Counted from the first letter of the stretch, positions 24,172 to 32,780 are shown. The stretch: DNA of 64,000 bases from Sutterella sp. (GCA_020025955.1 JAHHRF010000001.1:35627-99626), one strand, 5' to 3'. Notes: generated by a model from the letters alone, not told the origin. Made by a program: numbers and translations.

Positions 24172-24697
24172 CCACGTCGATGAAGTCGAGGTCCACCAAC
24201 GTATCGCGACCGAAAATGGAAACAAAAACCTGCAAACGGTTCTTGTCATAGTCGACCGCTTCAACACGACCGTTGAAGTCCTTGAACGCGCCATTCTTGA
24301 CACGGATGACTTCGCCGACCGTAAATTCGATCTTGGGACGGGGCTTTTCGGTGCCCTGACCCATGAGGCTCTGAATGTTGGCCACTTCCGCTTCGCTCAA
24401 GACGACGGGGTTGTTGTTGCCAAGGAATTCAATCACACGCGGGGTGGAGTTCACCAAATGCCACGTGGCGTCATTCATCGTCATTTCGATGAAGACATAG
24501 CCCGGGTACATGCGGCGTTCGCTGGTGTAGCGGCGGCCGTTACGTAATTCCTGGATGCGTTCCACCGGCAAAAGCACTTCGCCGAACATGTCACGCAATT
24601 CCGAACGAGCGATACGCTCTTCGAGTGCCTTCTTGACACTCTTTTCCATCGAGGAGTAGACGTGGATCGTATACCACTTCATTTGATTTTCACTCAT
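24161..24697 (-). CDS. nusG: Transcription termination/antitermination factor NusG
   Basis: 178 residues: an N-terminal NGN domain (MKWYTIHVYSSMEKSV near residues 6-21; PGYVFIEM near residue 70) and a C-terminal KOW domain with GEVIRVKNGAFKDFNG near residues 128-143. It couples RNA polymerase to Rho and, through S10, to the leading ribosome. The ATG at 24697 is preceded by AGGAG. It follows secE by 13 bases, the universal bacterial arrangement. Confidence 0.97.
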   Translation of the reverse strand: MSENQMKWYTIHVYSSMEKSVKKALEERIARSELRDMFGEVLLPVERIQELRNGRRYTSERRMYPGYVFIEMTMNDATWHLVNSTPRVIEFLGNNNPVVLSEAEVANIQSLMGQGTEKPRPKIEFTVGEVIRVKNGAFKDFNGRVEAVDYDKNRLQVFVSIFGRDTLVDLDFIDVEKL

Positions 24698-24710
24698 CGC
24701 ACCACTCCTA

Positions 24711-25091
24711 TTAGAAATTCAGACGAAGAAGGAAGTCGTACAAGCCCCATTCGATGATTCGGTCAATGAGGAAAAGGAAGAGCGCCATGATGAAGACGAA
24801 TACCATCACGATACCCGTCGTATTGAGCGTTTCCTTACGGGTGGGCCACACCACACGGCGCAACTCATCCCAGGATTGACCGGCATAAGCGATCAAACGC
24901 TTACCCGAGGGGCTGAACCAAGCGACCAAGGCGCCCAAGCCGATACCGCCAGCTAAAACAGCTAAACGGAGACCGATAGCCAAGTCCGTGAGCAAGGAAA
25001 AACCGAGCACGCCGGCCACGGCCAAAATCACACCCAACGAAACCAACAACGTGTCGGTCTTGCTGGTTACGGTTTCAACGTTATGGTTCAT
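24711..25091 (-). CDS. secE: Preprotein translocase subunit SecE
   Basis: 126 residues with three predicted membrane segments (about residues 17-34, 37-58 and 95-115), like the E. coli long form. The conserved amphipathic motif SWDELRRVVWPTRKETL lies near residues 73-89, before the essential third segment. SecE clamps SecY in the SecYEG channel. No strong ribosome-binding site is visible before the ATG. A tRNA-Trp terminator precedes it, so a promoter must lie in 25092-25308, where I see only a TATAAAAT-type -10 near 25210-25220. Confidence 0.95.
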   Translation of the reverse strand: MNHNVETVTSKTDTLLVSLGVILAVAGVLGFSLLTDLAIGLRLAVLAGGIGLGALVAWFSPSGKRLIAYAGQSWDELRRVVWPTRKETLNTTGIVMVFVFIMALFLFLIDRIIEWGLYDFLLRLNF

Positions 25092-25308
25092 GTTTATTAG
25101 GCAATGTTACTCAGCGGTCAGCACGAATGCTCGCGAGAGGACTTGCCACCTCCATACCTTATTTGTTTAAGCAGCGTACTCCTGTGAAGCGAAACCCCCA
25201 CAGAGCACAGAAACTATTTATTTTATACGGCAATCCTGCCCTTCGCACGGATTCGCTGAGACTTTTAATCGTAAGCGCTCGGAATTTCCACACGAACTAA
25301 GACAGAAA

Positions 25309-25340
25309 AAGCCAAGTTGTGAACGCTCACAACTTGGCTT
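25309..25340 (-). terminator. Terminator after tRNA-Trp
   Basis: Near-perfect 14-bp stem (AAGCCAAGTTGTGA and complement, small loop) followed on the minus strand by TTTCTG after the arm's own TT. It separates the tRNA-tuf unit from secE-nusG. Confidence 0.85.
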
Positions 25341-25348
25341 CCATATTC

Positions 25349-25424
25349 TGGCAGGGGCAGAAGGAATCGAACCCTCAACCTACGGTTTTGGAGACCGTCG
25401 CTCTGCCAATTGAGCTATACCCCT
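25349..25424 (-). tRNA. tRNA-Trp (CCA anticodon)
   Basis: 76 bases including an encoded 3' CCA. The acceptor stem AGGGGTA pairs with TGCCCCT. The anticodon stem ACGGT/ACCGT encloses loop CTCCAAA with anticodon CCA. The TTCGATT T-loop is present. It follows tuf copy 2 and is the last gene before the terminator at 25309-25340, the classical tufB-trpT order. Confidence 0.95.
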
Positions 25425-25470
25425 GTCTTTTTGAACGGCTGCGGTTTAAGGCAACCGTTCAGAGCAATCA

Positions 25471-26661
25471 TTATTCAATGACCGAGGCAACGACGCCGGC
25501 GCCAACAGTGTGACCGCCTTCACGGATAGCGAAGCGGAGACCCTGTTCCATAGCGATCGGAGCGATCAACGTGACGACCATCTGAATGTTGTCGCCAGGC
25601 ATGACCATTTCGACGCCTTCCGGCAATTCGATCGTACCCGTCACGTCCGTCGTACGGAAGTAGAACTGGGGACGATAGCCCTTGAAGAACGGGGTATGAC
25701 GACCACCTTCTTCCTTCGTGAGGACGTAAACTTCGCCCTTGAAGTGGGTATGCGGGGTGATGGAACCCGGCTTGGCAAGAACCTGACCGCGTTCAACGTC
25801 TTCACGCTTCGTGCCGCGCAAGAGGATACCGACGTTATCGCCAGCTTCACCCTGATCGAGCAACTTACGGAACATTTCAACGCCCGTGCAGGTCGTCTTC
25901 GTCGTCGGCTTGATACCAACGATTTCGATTTCGTCACCAACCTTAACGAGACCGCGTTCAACACGACCCGTCACAACCGTACCACGGCCGGAGATGGAGA
26001 ACACGTCTTCGATCGGCATCAAGAACGGCTGGTCAACAGCACGTTCCGGCGTGGGGATGTAGCTGTCAAGCACGTCGCCCAAAGCGAGGATGGCCGGTTC
26101 GCCGATGGGGCTCTTGTCGCCTTCGAGAGCGAGCTTAGCGGAACCCTTGATGATCGGGAGATCGTCACCGGGGAAGTCGTAGTTGCTCAACAAGTCGCGA
26201 ACTTCCATTTCGACGAGTTCGAGAAGTTCTTCGTCGTCGACCATGTCGCACTTGTTAAGGAACACGATGATGTAAGGAACACCCACCTGGCGAGCCAAGA
26301 GGATGTGTTCACGCGTCTGGGGCATGGGGCCGTCAGCAGCGGAGCACACGAGGATAGCGCCGTCCATCTGGGCAGCACCGGTAATCATGTTCTTAACGTA
26401 GTCAGCGTGACCCGGGCAGTCAACGTGAGCGTAGTGGCGGGTAGCCGTTTCGTACTCAACGTGAGCCGTGTTAATCGTAATACCACGAGCCTTTTCTTCA
26501 GGAGCCGCGTCGATCTGATCGTAGCCCTTAGCTTCACCGCCGAAGTGGCTGGAGAGAATCGTCGTGATAGCAGCAGTCAACGTCGTCTTACCGTGGTCGA
26601 CGTGACCGATGGTGCCCACGTTAACGTGGGGCTTGGTTCGTTCAAACTTACCCTTGGCCAT
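25471..26661 (-). CDS. tuf: Elongation factor Tu, copy 2 (tRNA-linked)
   Basis: 396 residues, with the same protein as the copy at 7979-9169. The nucleotide sequences also look almost the same. I can see only four differing bases: three within the last 25 bases of the gene and one silent change about 50 bases after the start. This is the tufB-type position, downstream of tRNA-Tyr, tRNA-Gly and tRNA-Thr and upstream of tRNA-Trp. The ribosome-binding site is CAGGAG. The flanks are unrelated to those of copy 1. Confidence 0.98.
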   Translation of the reverse strand: MAKGKFERTKPHVNVGTIGHVDHGKTTLTAAITTILSSHFGGEAKGYDQIDAAPEEKARGITINTAHVEYETATRHYAHVDCPGHADYVKNMITGAAQMDGAILVCSAADGPMPQTREHILLARQVGVPYIIVFLNKCDMVDDEELLELVEMEVRDLLSNYDFPGDDLPIIKGSAKLALEGDKSPIGEPAILALGDVLDSYIPTPERAVDQPFLMPIEDVFSISGRGTVVTGRVERGLVKVGDEIEIVGIKPTTKTTCTGVEMFRKLLDQGEAGDNVGILLRGTKREDVERGQVLAKPGSITPHTHFKGEVYVLTKEEGGRHTPFFKGYRPQFYFRTTDVTGTIELPEGVEMVMPGDNIQMVVTLIAPIAMEQGLRFAIREGGHTVGAGVVASVIE

Positions 26662-26736
26662 TTGTGGCTCCTGAACAATTAACCAGCCTATGGGAAATAG
26701 AGCTGGCTATACATTAGAAATAGGGAGAAAAATTAG

Positions 26737-26811
<75 letters not shown>

Positions 26812-26819
26812 ACGCTTCA

Positions 26820-26893
26820 TGGAGCGGGTGACGGGAATCGAACCCGCGTAACTGGCTTGGAAGGCCAGGGCTCTACCATTGAGCTACACCCGC
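26820..26893 (-). tRNA. tRNA-Gly (TCC anticodon)
   Basis: 74 bases with encoded CCA. The acceptor stem GCGGGTG pairs with CACCCGC. The anticodon arm CTGGC/GCCAG encloses CTTCCAA with anticodon TCC. It lies eight bases upstream of tRNA-Thr in the same transcript. Confidence 0.95.
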
Positions 26894-26944
26894 GGGTTGA
26901 TTTGTTTCCACTCCGCAATTGTTTATAACTGCAAGCAGAGTCGC

Positions 26945-27030
26945 TGGTGGAGAGGGATGGATTCGAACCATCGTAGGCGTAAGCCAACAGATTTACAGTC
27001 TGCCCCCTTTAGCCACTCGGGCACCCCTCC
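26945..27030 (-). tRNA. tRNA-Tyr (GTA anticodon)
   Basis: 86 bases with a long variable arm, as expected for a class II tRNA, and encoded CCA. The acceptor stem GGAGGGG pairs with CCTCTCC (one G-U). The anticodon loop reads TGTAAAT with anticodon GTA. It is the first gene of the tRNA-tuf unit, directly after its promoter. Confidence 0.95.
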
Positions 27031-27047
27031 GTTTAGCGAAGAACCGA

Positions 27048-27076
27048 ATTATTGCCTGTGCTCGCGCTAGTGTCAA
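27048..27076 (-). promoter_or_regulatory. Strong promoter of the tRNA-Tyr-Gly-Thr-tuf-tRNA-Trp unit
   Basis: Minus-strand TTGACA (27076-27071) and AATAAT (27053-27048) are separated by 17 bases. The -10 is followed by a C/G-containing discriminator of the kind seen in stringently controlled stable-RNA promoters. An A/T-rich stretch and a palindrome lie just upstream. Confidence 0.85.
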
Positions 27077-27108
27077 TACTATTTTTTGAAAAAATCCACA
27101 AATTACGT

Positions 27109-27124
27109 ATTACTACGTAGTAAT
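27109..27124. promoter_or_regulatory. Perfect 16-bp palindrome upstream of the tRNA-tuf promoter
   Basis: ATTACTACGTAGTAAT is fully self-complementary. It lies about 33 bases upstream of the -35 box of the tRNA-tuf promoter and 121 bases before the cls start, between divergent genes. A related ATTACGTA half overlaps its left side. It could be a dimeric regulator site for either gene. No regulator is assigned. Confidence 0.4.
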
Positions 27125-27244
27125 TTCCCCTTTTTGCCTCCTTTTCCCAGCCGTTTGCCCGATAGGCACTGGGTTTCGGGCGGTTTACAATAATCTCAAG
27201 TTTGGCTCGTTACTCCCTCGGGCGCACCGAATTCAAAAAGGACT

Positions 27245-28723
27245 ATGTTTTCTGAACCTTTCTTGTCGTGGGCGTTTTTCGTCGCCCTACTGCAAGTGCT
27301 CATTATTCTTGGCGTCACGTTGCGTGTGATTTTGACGCGTCACCCGCCGGGCGCCAGTCTGGCGTGGATTCTCATCACCACGGTTTTGCCCTTTGTGGGT
27401 TTTGCCCTCTACCTTGTCTTGGGCGAACGCCCCATAGGGCGGTTTCGTGCGTGGCGCTTTCGCCGTTGGAAAAAGACGCAACCGGGCCGCACGCCCCCGT
27501 CTTCTGATGATCCTTTATTAGCGCACCCGTTGGCAGAGCGCCTTCGTCCCCTCTTTCGCTTAGCCTCTGCCTGTGGGGATGAACCCGTCACGGGCGGAAA
27601 CGCCCTGTTATTGCTCCCGTCGCCCCAATCGAGCTTTGAAGCCATTATTGAAGCCATTGACGCGGCACAGGCTCGCGTTGACCTCGCGTTTTATATTTGG
27701 GCCGAAGGGGGTGAGACCCAAAAAGTGGCTGCGGCACTCCACCAGGCTCGACGTCGAGGCGTGAAGATTCGCATTTTGGTGGACGACTTTGCGAGCCGCG
27801 CTTTTTTAGAGTCGGAAACGGCGCGCGCCTTTCGTGAGGACGGCATGAGCGTGAGCTCTGCCATGCCGATGACGCTACTTCGCATTTTTGGTCTGCAACG
27901 CGCCGACTTGCGCCTACACCGAAAACTTATCGTGATTGATGAGCGGATTGCCTTTACGGGAAGCCTCAACATGATTGACCCCGCCACCTATGACGCGGCG
28001 AAACGCGTAGGCGATTGGGTCGATGCCATGGTGAGAATTGAGGGGCCGGCGGTGAAGTCCCTGCAGCACGTCTTTGAAACGGACTGGTGGCTGCAGCCCG
28101 ATCACGAGTCGGGCGACGCCATCAATATCGAGGTCACCCCCTTGGGGCTTATCAAGGGAAGTTACCCCAAGGGGCATGGGGCAGTCGTGGCAGTGCCCTC
28201 TGGCCCCAACATGCCGCACGATCCCAACTTGCATCTGCTTCTTGAAACCTTCAATCGTGCGAACGACACGATTGTGATCACGACCCCTTACTTTGTGCCC
28301 AATGAAACACTGGCGCATGCGCTTTTAAACGCCCTTTACCGTGGGGTGCGGGTCACGATCATCCTCCCTGAAAAGGACGACAGTCTTTTGGTGAACTTTG
28401 CGAGCCGTCGCTATTTCGATGATTTGTTGAGTGCGGGCGCCGAAGTACTGCTCTATCAAAAGGGGTTGTTGCACACCAAGAGCGTGATGGTGGATGAAGA
28501 GTTTGCGCTCTTTGGCACGGTCAACATTGATAGCCGAAGCCTCCACCTGAACTACGAACTGATGCTCCTCATTGCAGACAACACGTTCTTAGAAGACCTC
28601 AAGGCGCTCCTTGCCACCTACAAAATGCACTGCGTGCGCATTTCGCTCAAAACCTGGCGCGCCCGCCCCTTGTGGCGTCGCCTCGTTGAAGGGCTCTGCT
28701 TTTTAATGTCGCCGTTACTCTAA
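27245..28723 (+). CDS. cls: Cardiolipin synthase, phospholipase D superfamily
   Basis: 492 residues. Two N-terminal membrane segments (about residues 9-29 and 38-60) are followed by two catalytic PLD domains. The first HKD motif begins HRKLIVID near residue 225, with GSLN after it. The second begins HTKSVMVD near residue 405, with GTVNIDSRS after it. These enzymes join two phosphatidylglycerols to cardiolipin at the inner membrane. AAAAGGA precedes the ATG. It is monocistronic and divergent from the tRNA-tuf unit. Confidence 0.93.
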   Translation: MFSEPFLSWAFFVALLQVLIILGVTLRVILTRHPPGASLAWILITTVLPFVGFALYLVLGERPIGRFRAWRFRRWKKTQPGRTPPSSDDPLLAHPLAERLRPLFRLASACGDEPVTGGNALLLLPSPQSSFEAIIEAIDAAQARVDLAFYIWAEGGETQKVAAALHQARRRGVKIRILVDDFASRAFLESETARAFREDGMSVSSAMPMTLLRIFGLQRADLRLHRKLIVIDERIAFTGSLNMIDPATYDAAKRVGDWVDAMVRIEGPAVKSLQHVFETDWWLQPDHESGDAINIEVTPLGLIKGSYPKGHGAVVAVPSGPNMPHDPNLHLLLETFNRANDTIVITTPYFVPNETLAHALLNALYRGVRVTIILPEKDDSLLVNFASRRYFDDLLSAGAEVLLYQKGLLHTKSVMVDEEFALFGTVNIDSRSLHLNYELMLLIADNTFLEDLKALLATYKMHCVRISLKTWRARPLWRRLVEGLCFLMSPLL

Positions 28724-28730
28724 AACGAAA

Positions 28731-28762
28731 GGGGGAAGTCGGACTCGTGGTCGACTTCCCCC
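28731..28762. terminator. Bidirectional terminator between cls and a convergent gene
   Basis: An 11-bp perfect stem (GGGGGAAGTCG and complement) with a 10-base loop. On the minus strand it is followed by TTTCGTTTT; on the plus strand the T content is lower. Confidence 0.75.
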
Positions 28763-28794
28763 TCTCGCTTATGGGTTGATCGTTTTGCTTTTAA

Positions 28795-29139
28795 TTAACG
28801 GCTCTCAACGTCTTCGACGTCATCCATCTTCCAACGCTTTTTGTCCGTCGTCTCGACGCGCGTCTCACGGGTCGTGGACGTATAGGTATAGGTGGCCTCG
28901 TCTTCTGGGGTTTCTCGCGTTTCACGGAACTGACGATTGCGTTCCACCACGATGTCCATTACGCCTTTGCCCGTAAACCAGGCATAGAGGTAAAGCCCCA
29001 AGCCAATGGCGGCTACGATCAGCAACACCACAATCATGACGGGCAAGAAGAAGAAAATGAGCCCGAAAACGAGCGCCGCGGCCACCACCGCCATGATGAG
29101 GCGCCCTAAAAGCGATTGGGCATCAAACTGAAACTGCAT
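28795..29139 (-). CDS. Small membrane protein with charged C-terminal domain, function unknown
   Basis: 114 residues from the ATG at 29139, where AAGGAAAG precedes the start; the frame stays open further upstream without a better site. Residues about 14-55 form two closely spaced hydrophobic segments separated by a proline, giving a probable membrane hairpin. The C-terminal half is highly charged and rich in Glu, Arg and Thr, likely cytoplasmic, and ends KKRWKMDDVEDVESR. I do not recognise a family. It is monocistronic and convergent with cls. Confidence 0.7.
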   Translation of the reverse strand: MQFQFDAQSLLGRLIMAVVAAALVFGLIFFFLPVMIVVLLIVAAIGLGLYLYAWFTGKGVMDIVVERNRQFRETRETPEDEATYTYTSTTRETRVETTDKKRWKMDDVEDVESR

Positions 29140-29520
29140 AAACTTTCCTTTTGTATGAGGCCGGCAGGGAGCTTGTGGCTCGACCCTTAGGCGAAATGAG
29201 ACGCGTCGATTAACGCAAACAATCAGCGCGTCGTTATTGAGTATATGAGGACAAAACGGCCTCATAACAAGGGGCTGAAAAATTTATTTGCAACTTTCCA
29301 GCCCCCCAATTGGGCCAATGAAAACACGTATCATTTCGCTAAACGAGCTGAGGTTTTGTAAAATACGCCCTATCACTTTTTAGCCCTGCTCTAGAAAAAT
29401 GACCCAAAGCGAGGCCCGCCTCCTCCCTTTGAACGGTCCGCAGCAGGGCGCAATGCTTTTTACTACTTCGACTTGAGACAGGCGCCTTAACGCCTCTCTG
29501 GCCGACCAACCTGCTTCCTT
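29140..29520. other. Intergenic region before folE2
   Basis: The 381 bases between two divergent genes hold no gene. Hairpins are present at 29244-29266 (TATGAGG/CCTCATA) and 29271-29305 (GGGGCTG/CAGCCCC). A TAAAAT-type -10 lies at about 29359-29364 with a weak TTCGCT 18 bases upstream. A structured folE2 leader lies at 29383-29449, and a final hairpin AGGCG/CGCCT sits about 25 bases before the folE2 start. Confidence 0.5.
29383..29449 (+). promoter_or_regulatory. Candidate structured RNA in the folE2 leader
   Basis: A 67-base element closed by an 8-bp stem (GCCCTGCT 29383-29390 with AGCAGGGC 29442-29449). Inside are nested stems GACC/GGTC (29401-29404 with 29435-29438), CAAAG/CTTTG (29405-29409 with 29427-29431) and GAGG/CCTC (29411-29414 with 29419-29422). 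A ten-base A-rich internal loop lies on the 5' side. GCAATGCTTTTT follows the closing stem. It looks like an attenuator or metabolite-sensing leader, but I cannot match it to a known class. Confidence 0.4.
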
Positions 29521-30330
29521 ATGACTCAAAATACCGCTTGTCCTTCTGCAGCCTTGCCGGACGTGCAGTCCACGCAAGACACCCGAAATATTGCTATCGA
29601 ACGCGTTGGCATTCGTGATTTCAAATTACCCATCCGTGTGGACACGGGCTTGGGCGAACAAGCCACGATTGGCACCTTTACGATGACTGTGGCGCTCCCG
29701 GCTGACCAAAAAGGCACCCACATGTCGCGTTTTGTGCCCTTGATGGATCGCCATCAGGTTCCCTTAAACGCGGATGTGATGAAGGCCGTGATGGCTGACA
29801 TGCTCGAAACGCTGCACGCCACGGAAGGGACGCTCAAAGTGTCGTTTCCGTTATTCATTGAAAAGGCGGCGCCTGTGAGCGGCCTTAAGAGCCTCATGAA
29901 TTACGAAGGCGGCTGGACCGTTACGGCCGATGCCACGGGGATTCACGTGCGCCAGGAAACGGTCGCACCGGTGACGAGTTTGTGCCCGTGCTCGAAAGAA
30001 ATTTCAAAATATGGGGCCCACAATCAACGCTCTCACTTAACGGCCTGGGTAGAATTAGGGCAACCTTTCTCGCTCTCGGAACAAATCCGTTTGTGTGAAG
30101 CCTCTGCGAGCTGCCCCGTGTGGTCCCGTTTGAAGCGTGCGGATGAAAAATTTGTCACCGAACACGCTTACGAGAATCCCAAGTTCGTAGAAGATTTAAT
30201 CCGTGATATGGCTGGCGCCTTTAACCGTGCCGAAGCCGTTGAGTGGTATCACATCGAAGCCGAAAACTTCGAGTCGATTCATAACCACTCGGCTTATGCC
30301 TACATCACGCACGATAAACGCCGTGCTTGA
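29521..30330 (+). CDS. folE2: GTP cyclohydrolase I, type FolE2
   Basis: 269 residues. The FolE2 signature CPCSKEIS (residues 155-162), followed by YGAHNQRSH, is present, with the cysteine and histidines that bind the metal. The enzyme turns GTP into 7,8-dihydroneopterin triphosphate, the first step of tetrahydrofolate (and queuosine precursor) synthesis. It does not strictly need zinc, unlike classical FolE. The A residue of the ATG starts directly after CTTCCTT, so the ribosome-binding site is poor. A structured leader lies upstream. Confidence 0.95.
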   Translation: MTQNTACPSAALPDVQSTQDTRNIAIERVGIRDFKLPIRVDTGLGEQATIGTFTMTVALPADQKGTHMSRFVPLMDRHQVPLNADVMKAVMADMLETLHATEGTLKVSFPLFIEKAAPVSGLKSLMNYEGGWTVTADATGIHVRQETVAPVTSLCPCSKEISKYGAHNQRSHLTAWVELGQPFSLSEQIRLCEASASCPVWSRLKRADEKFVTEHAYENPKFVEDLIRDMAGAFNRAEAVEWYHIEAENFESIHNHSAYAYITHDKRRA

Positions 30331-30360
30331 TCCTTTGATTTAGCCCTACGCTTTATCCCT

Positions 30361-30384
30361 AGCCTCACGCTTTGTCGTGAGGCT
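30361..30384 (+). terminator. Weak terminator after folE2
   Basis: A 9-bp stem (AGCCTCACG/CGTGAGGCT) with a short loop lies 31 bases after the folE2 stop. Only CATTGTTTG follows, so termination may be incomplete. Confidence 0.5.
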
Positions 30385-30486
30385 CATTGTTTGTGAAATT
30401 CCTTTTCAAAAACACCAAGATTGCTTTACAACCAGTACACTGTGAGCTATTCACCGTGTTTATTAGATAAAACCTCAGAGAAAACA

Positions 30487-32226
30487 ATGCTCGCTCAACA
30501 ACAGGAAGCCATTGCGCAACATATTGAAAACGCCCTTGCCAAGATGGGCGTTACGGATGTCAAGGTCACGCTCGAACGCCCCAAGTCGGCTGAGCATGGC
30601 GACATCGCCTGTACCGTTGCTCTGCAACTGGCCCGCGCTTTAAAGAAGAATCCCCGTGAAATCGCCAACACCATCGTTGAGACGCTCATGGCGGACGAGG
30701 CCGCAAAGAGCGTGATCCTCAAGGCTGAGGTTGCCGGGCCTGGCTTTATCAATTTCACGTTAAATCCGGCTGCCCGCTTTGACGTGGTGCGTACCGTTTT
30801 AAACCGTGGCACGGCCTACGGGACGACGGACGCGCACAAAGATGAATCCGTCTTGTTAGAGTTCGTATCCGCCAACCCCACGGGGCCCTTGCATTTGGGT
30901 CATGCCCGTCAGGGGGCCTTGGGCGACGTGCTCGCAAACATCCTCGCCACCCAGGGCTGGAACGTCACGCGTGAGTTCTACTACAACGACGCGGGCGTGC
31001 AGATTGGCAACTTAGCCAAGTCCATCCAGTTGCGTGGTCGCGCCCTTCAGGGGGAAGCCATTGACTTCCCGGAAGACGCCTACCATGGCGAATACATCAT
31101 CGCGATTGCACGTGACTTCTTAGCCAAGAAGCCGGTGACGACCACCTCGGGTGAAGTCATCGAATCCACGGGCGACTTAAACGACACCGACTTGGTGCGC
31201 CGCTACGGGGTGGCTTACCTTCGTAACGAACAGGACGACGACTTAAACGCCTTGGGCGTGAAGTTTGACAACTTCTACTTGGAAAGCTCCCTCTACAAGG
31301 ACGGTCGCGTTGAAAAGGCCGTGGAAGCCATGAAGGCGTCGGGCCGCACCTACGAAAAGGATGGCGCGCTCTGGTTAAAGACGAGCGAATGCAAGGACTT
31401 GGGCATCATCGACGACAAGGATCGCGTGATGCAAAAGGCTGACGGCACCTTCACGTACTTCGTGCCGGACGTGGCGTATCACTTGGCCAAGTTTGAACGT
31501 GGCTACACCAAGGCCGTGAACATTCAGGGGTCTGACCACCACGGGACGATCGCTCGTGTGCGCTGTGGCTTACAGGCTGCCGCCCCCGCGTTTGATTTCA
31601 ACATCCCCGTGACCTTCCCGGAATACATCCTCCACAAGATGCTCTCCGTCGTGAAGGACGGCGAACCCGTCAAGATGAGCAAGCGCTCGGGCAACTACGT
31701 CACCCTTCGTGACTTGGTGGAAATGGCCGGTCGCGATGCAGCGCGCTTCTTCCTCGTGGCCCGTAAGGCCGATGCGGAATTCGTCTTTGACATCAACTTG
31801 GCTCAGGAAAAGAGCGACGAAAACCCCGTCTACTACCTCCAGTACGCCCACGCCCGTATTTGCTCGGTGTTTGCAAACGCCGCCGCTAAGGGCTACGTCG
31901 TGCCGAGCATTGAAGACTTAGCTCAGGTGGACTTAGGCGCATTGGATAGCGATGCCGCCACGGCGCTTATCAACAAGATCGCCGACTACCCGGCTATGCT
32001 CGCTTCGGCCGCCAAGGACAATGCCCCGCATACCCTTTGCTACTTCTTGAAGGATTTGGCCGCTCAGGTTCACACCTTCTACAACGCTGAGCGCATCGTC
32101 ATCGAAGACGATACGGTGCGTAACGCCCGCTTAGCCCTCTTGGGCGCGGCCCGTCAGGTGCTCGCTAACGGCTTAGGGCTCTTGGGCGTCTCCGCCCCTG
32201 AGCAGATGGCGCGTCGCGAAGACTAA
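30487..32226 (+). CDS. argS: Arginyl-tRNA synthetase
   Basis: 579 residues from the ATG at 30487; the frame is open 22 codons further upstream from a TTG, but the product from this ATG has the normal N-terminus. The class I HIGH motif appears as HLGH (residues 136-139) in NPTGPLHLGH, and the KMSKS motif as KMSKR near residue 398. The N-terminal Add-1 domain and the C-terminal DALR anticodon-binding domain are present. It charges tRNA-Arg in the cytoplasm and heads a likely operon with the SPOR protein and dsbA. Confidence 0.97.
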   Translation: MLAQQQEAIAQHIENALAKMGVTDVKVTLERPKSAEHGDIACTVALQLARALKKNPREIANTIVETLMADEAAKSVILKAEVAGPGFINFTLNPAARFDVVRTVLNRGTAYGTTDAHKDESVLLEFVSANPTGPLHLGHARQGALGDVLANILATQGWNVTREFYYNDAGVQIGNLAKSIQLRGRALQGEAIDFPEDAYHGEYIIAIARDFLAKKPVTTTSGEVIESTGDLNDTDLVRRYGVAYLRNEQDDDLNALGVKFDNFYLESSLYKDGRVEKAVEAMKASGRTYEKDGALWLKTSECKDLGIIDDKDRVMQKADGTFTYFVPDVAYHLAKFERGYTKAVNIQGSDHHGTIARVRCGLQAAAPAFDFNIPVTFPEYILHKMLSVVKDGEPVKMSKRSGNYVTLRDLVEMAGRDAARFFLVARKADAEFVFDINLAQEKSDENPVYYLQYAHARICSVFANAAAKGYVVPSIEDLAQVDLGALDSDAATALINKIADYPAMLASAAKDNAPHTLCYFLKDLAAQVHTFYNAERIVIEDDTVRNARLALLGAARQVLANGLGLLGVSAPEQMARRED

Positions 32227-32244
32227 TTTTTTCGGAGATCCCTA

Positions 32245-32754
32245 GTGGCTAGTCGTTTTGCTTCCGGCTTTGCTGGTTTTCTTATCGGTACCGTCTTTGG
32301 TTTAGCCGTGGCGGCTGGCGCTGCCCTGATGCTCTCGGAGGGGGTCTCCCCCCTCTTGGATAAGGTCGGGGTGGTGACGGCGGACGTTGATCCAGCGGCT
32401 AAACTCAATGGGGATATCAACCCGAACGACGTTCTCAATCAACGTGAGTCCCTCGAGACGGATGCTGCGCCGCAAGGCGTGAAAACGGTCGACGTGTCCG
32501 CAAAAACGGCCGTGCCCGTCTTCTGGGTGCAAACAGGGGCCTTCTCGCAAAAGGATCGTGCGGTTTCCGTCTGCGGTCGCATTGCGATGAACGGCATGCC
32601 TTGTGAAGCCATTGAAGAGAACAAACTCTGGAAGCCCATGGTGGGGTCCTTCACGGACCGCATCGATGCCGTCAATACGGCTGAGCGCTTAAAGGATGAA
32701 CTCGACCTCGCTGGGAAAGTCGTCCAAAAGCCCGCCCACTGGCCTTCTCACTAA
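32245..32754 (+). CDS. SPOR-domain membrane protein
   Basis: 169 residues from a GTG start with GGAG upstream. One membrane segment (about residues 8-32) is followed by a linker of about 60 residues and a C-terminal SPOR-like domain (about residues 92-165) beginning VFWVQTGAFSQKDRA. SPOR domains bind glycan strands lacking stem peptides at division septa, so a periplasmic septal role is likely. The place between argS and dsbA is common in Burkholderiales. It is related in layout to FtsN but much shorter. Confidence 0.85.
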   Translation: MASRFASGFAGFLIGTVFGLAVAAGAALMLSEGVSPLLDKVGVVTADVDPAAKLNGDINPNDVLNQRESLETDAAPQGVKTVDVSAKTAVPVFWVQTGAFSQKDRAVSVCGRIAMNGMPCEAIEENKLWKPMVGSFTDRIDAVNTAERLKDELDLAGKVVQKPAHWPSH

Positions 32755-32780
32755 ATTCTTGATCCAAGGAGATTCAAACC

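Noticed and set aside
29380..29577. Small minus-strand frame in the folE2 leader
   Set aside because: It overlaps the folE2 start on the opposite strand, has no ribosome-binding site, and covers the structured leader. No recognised product.
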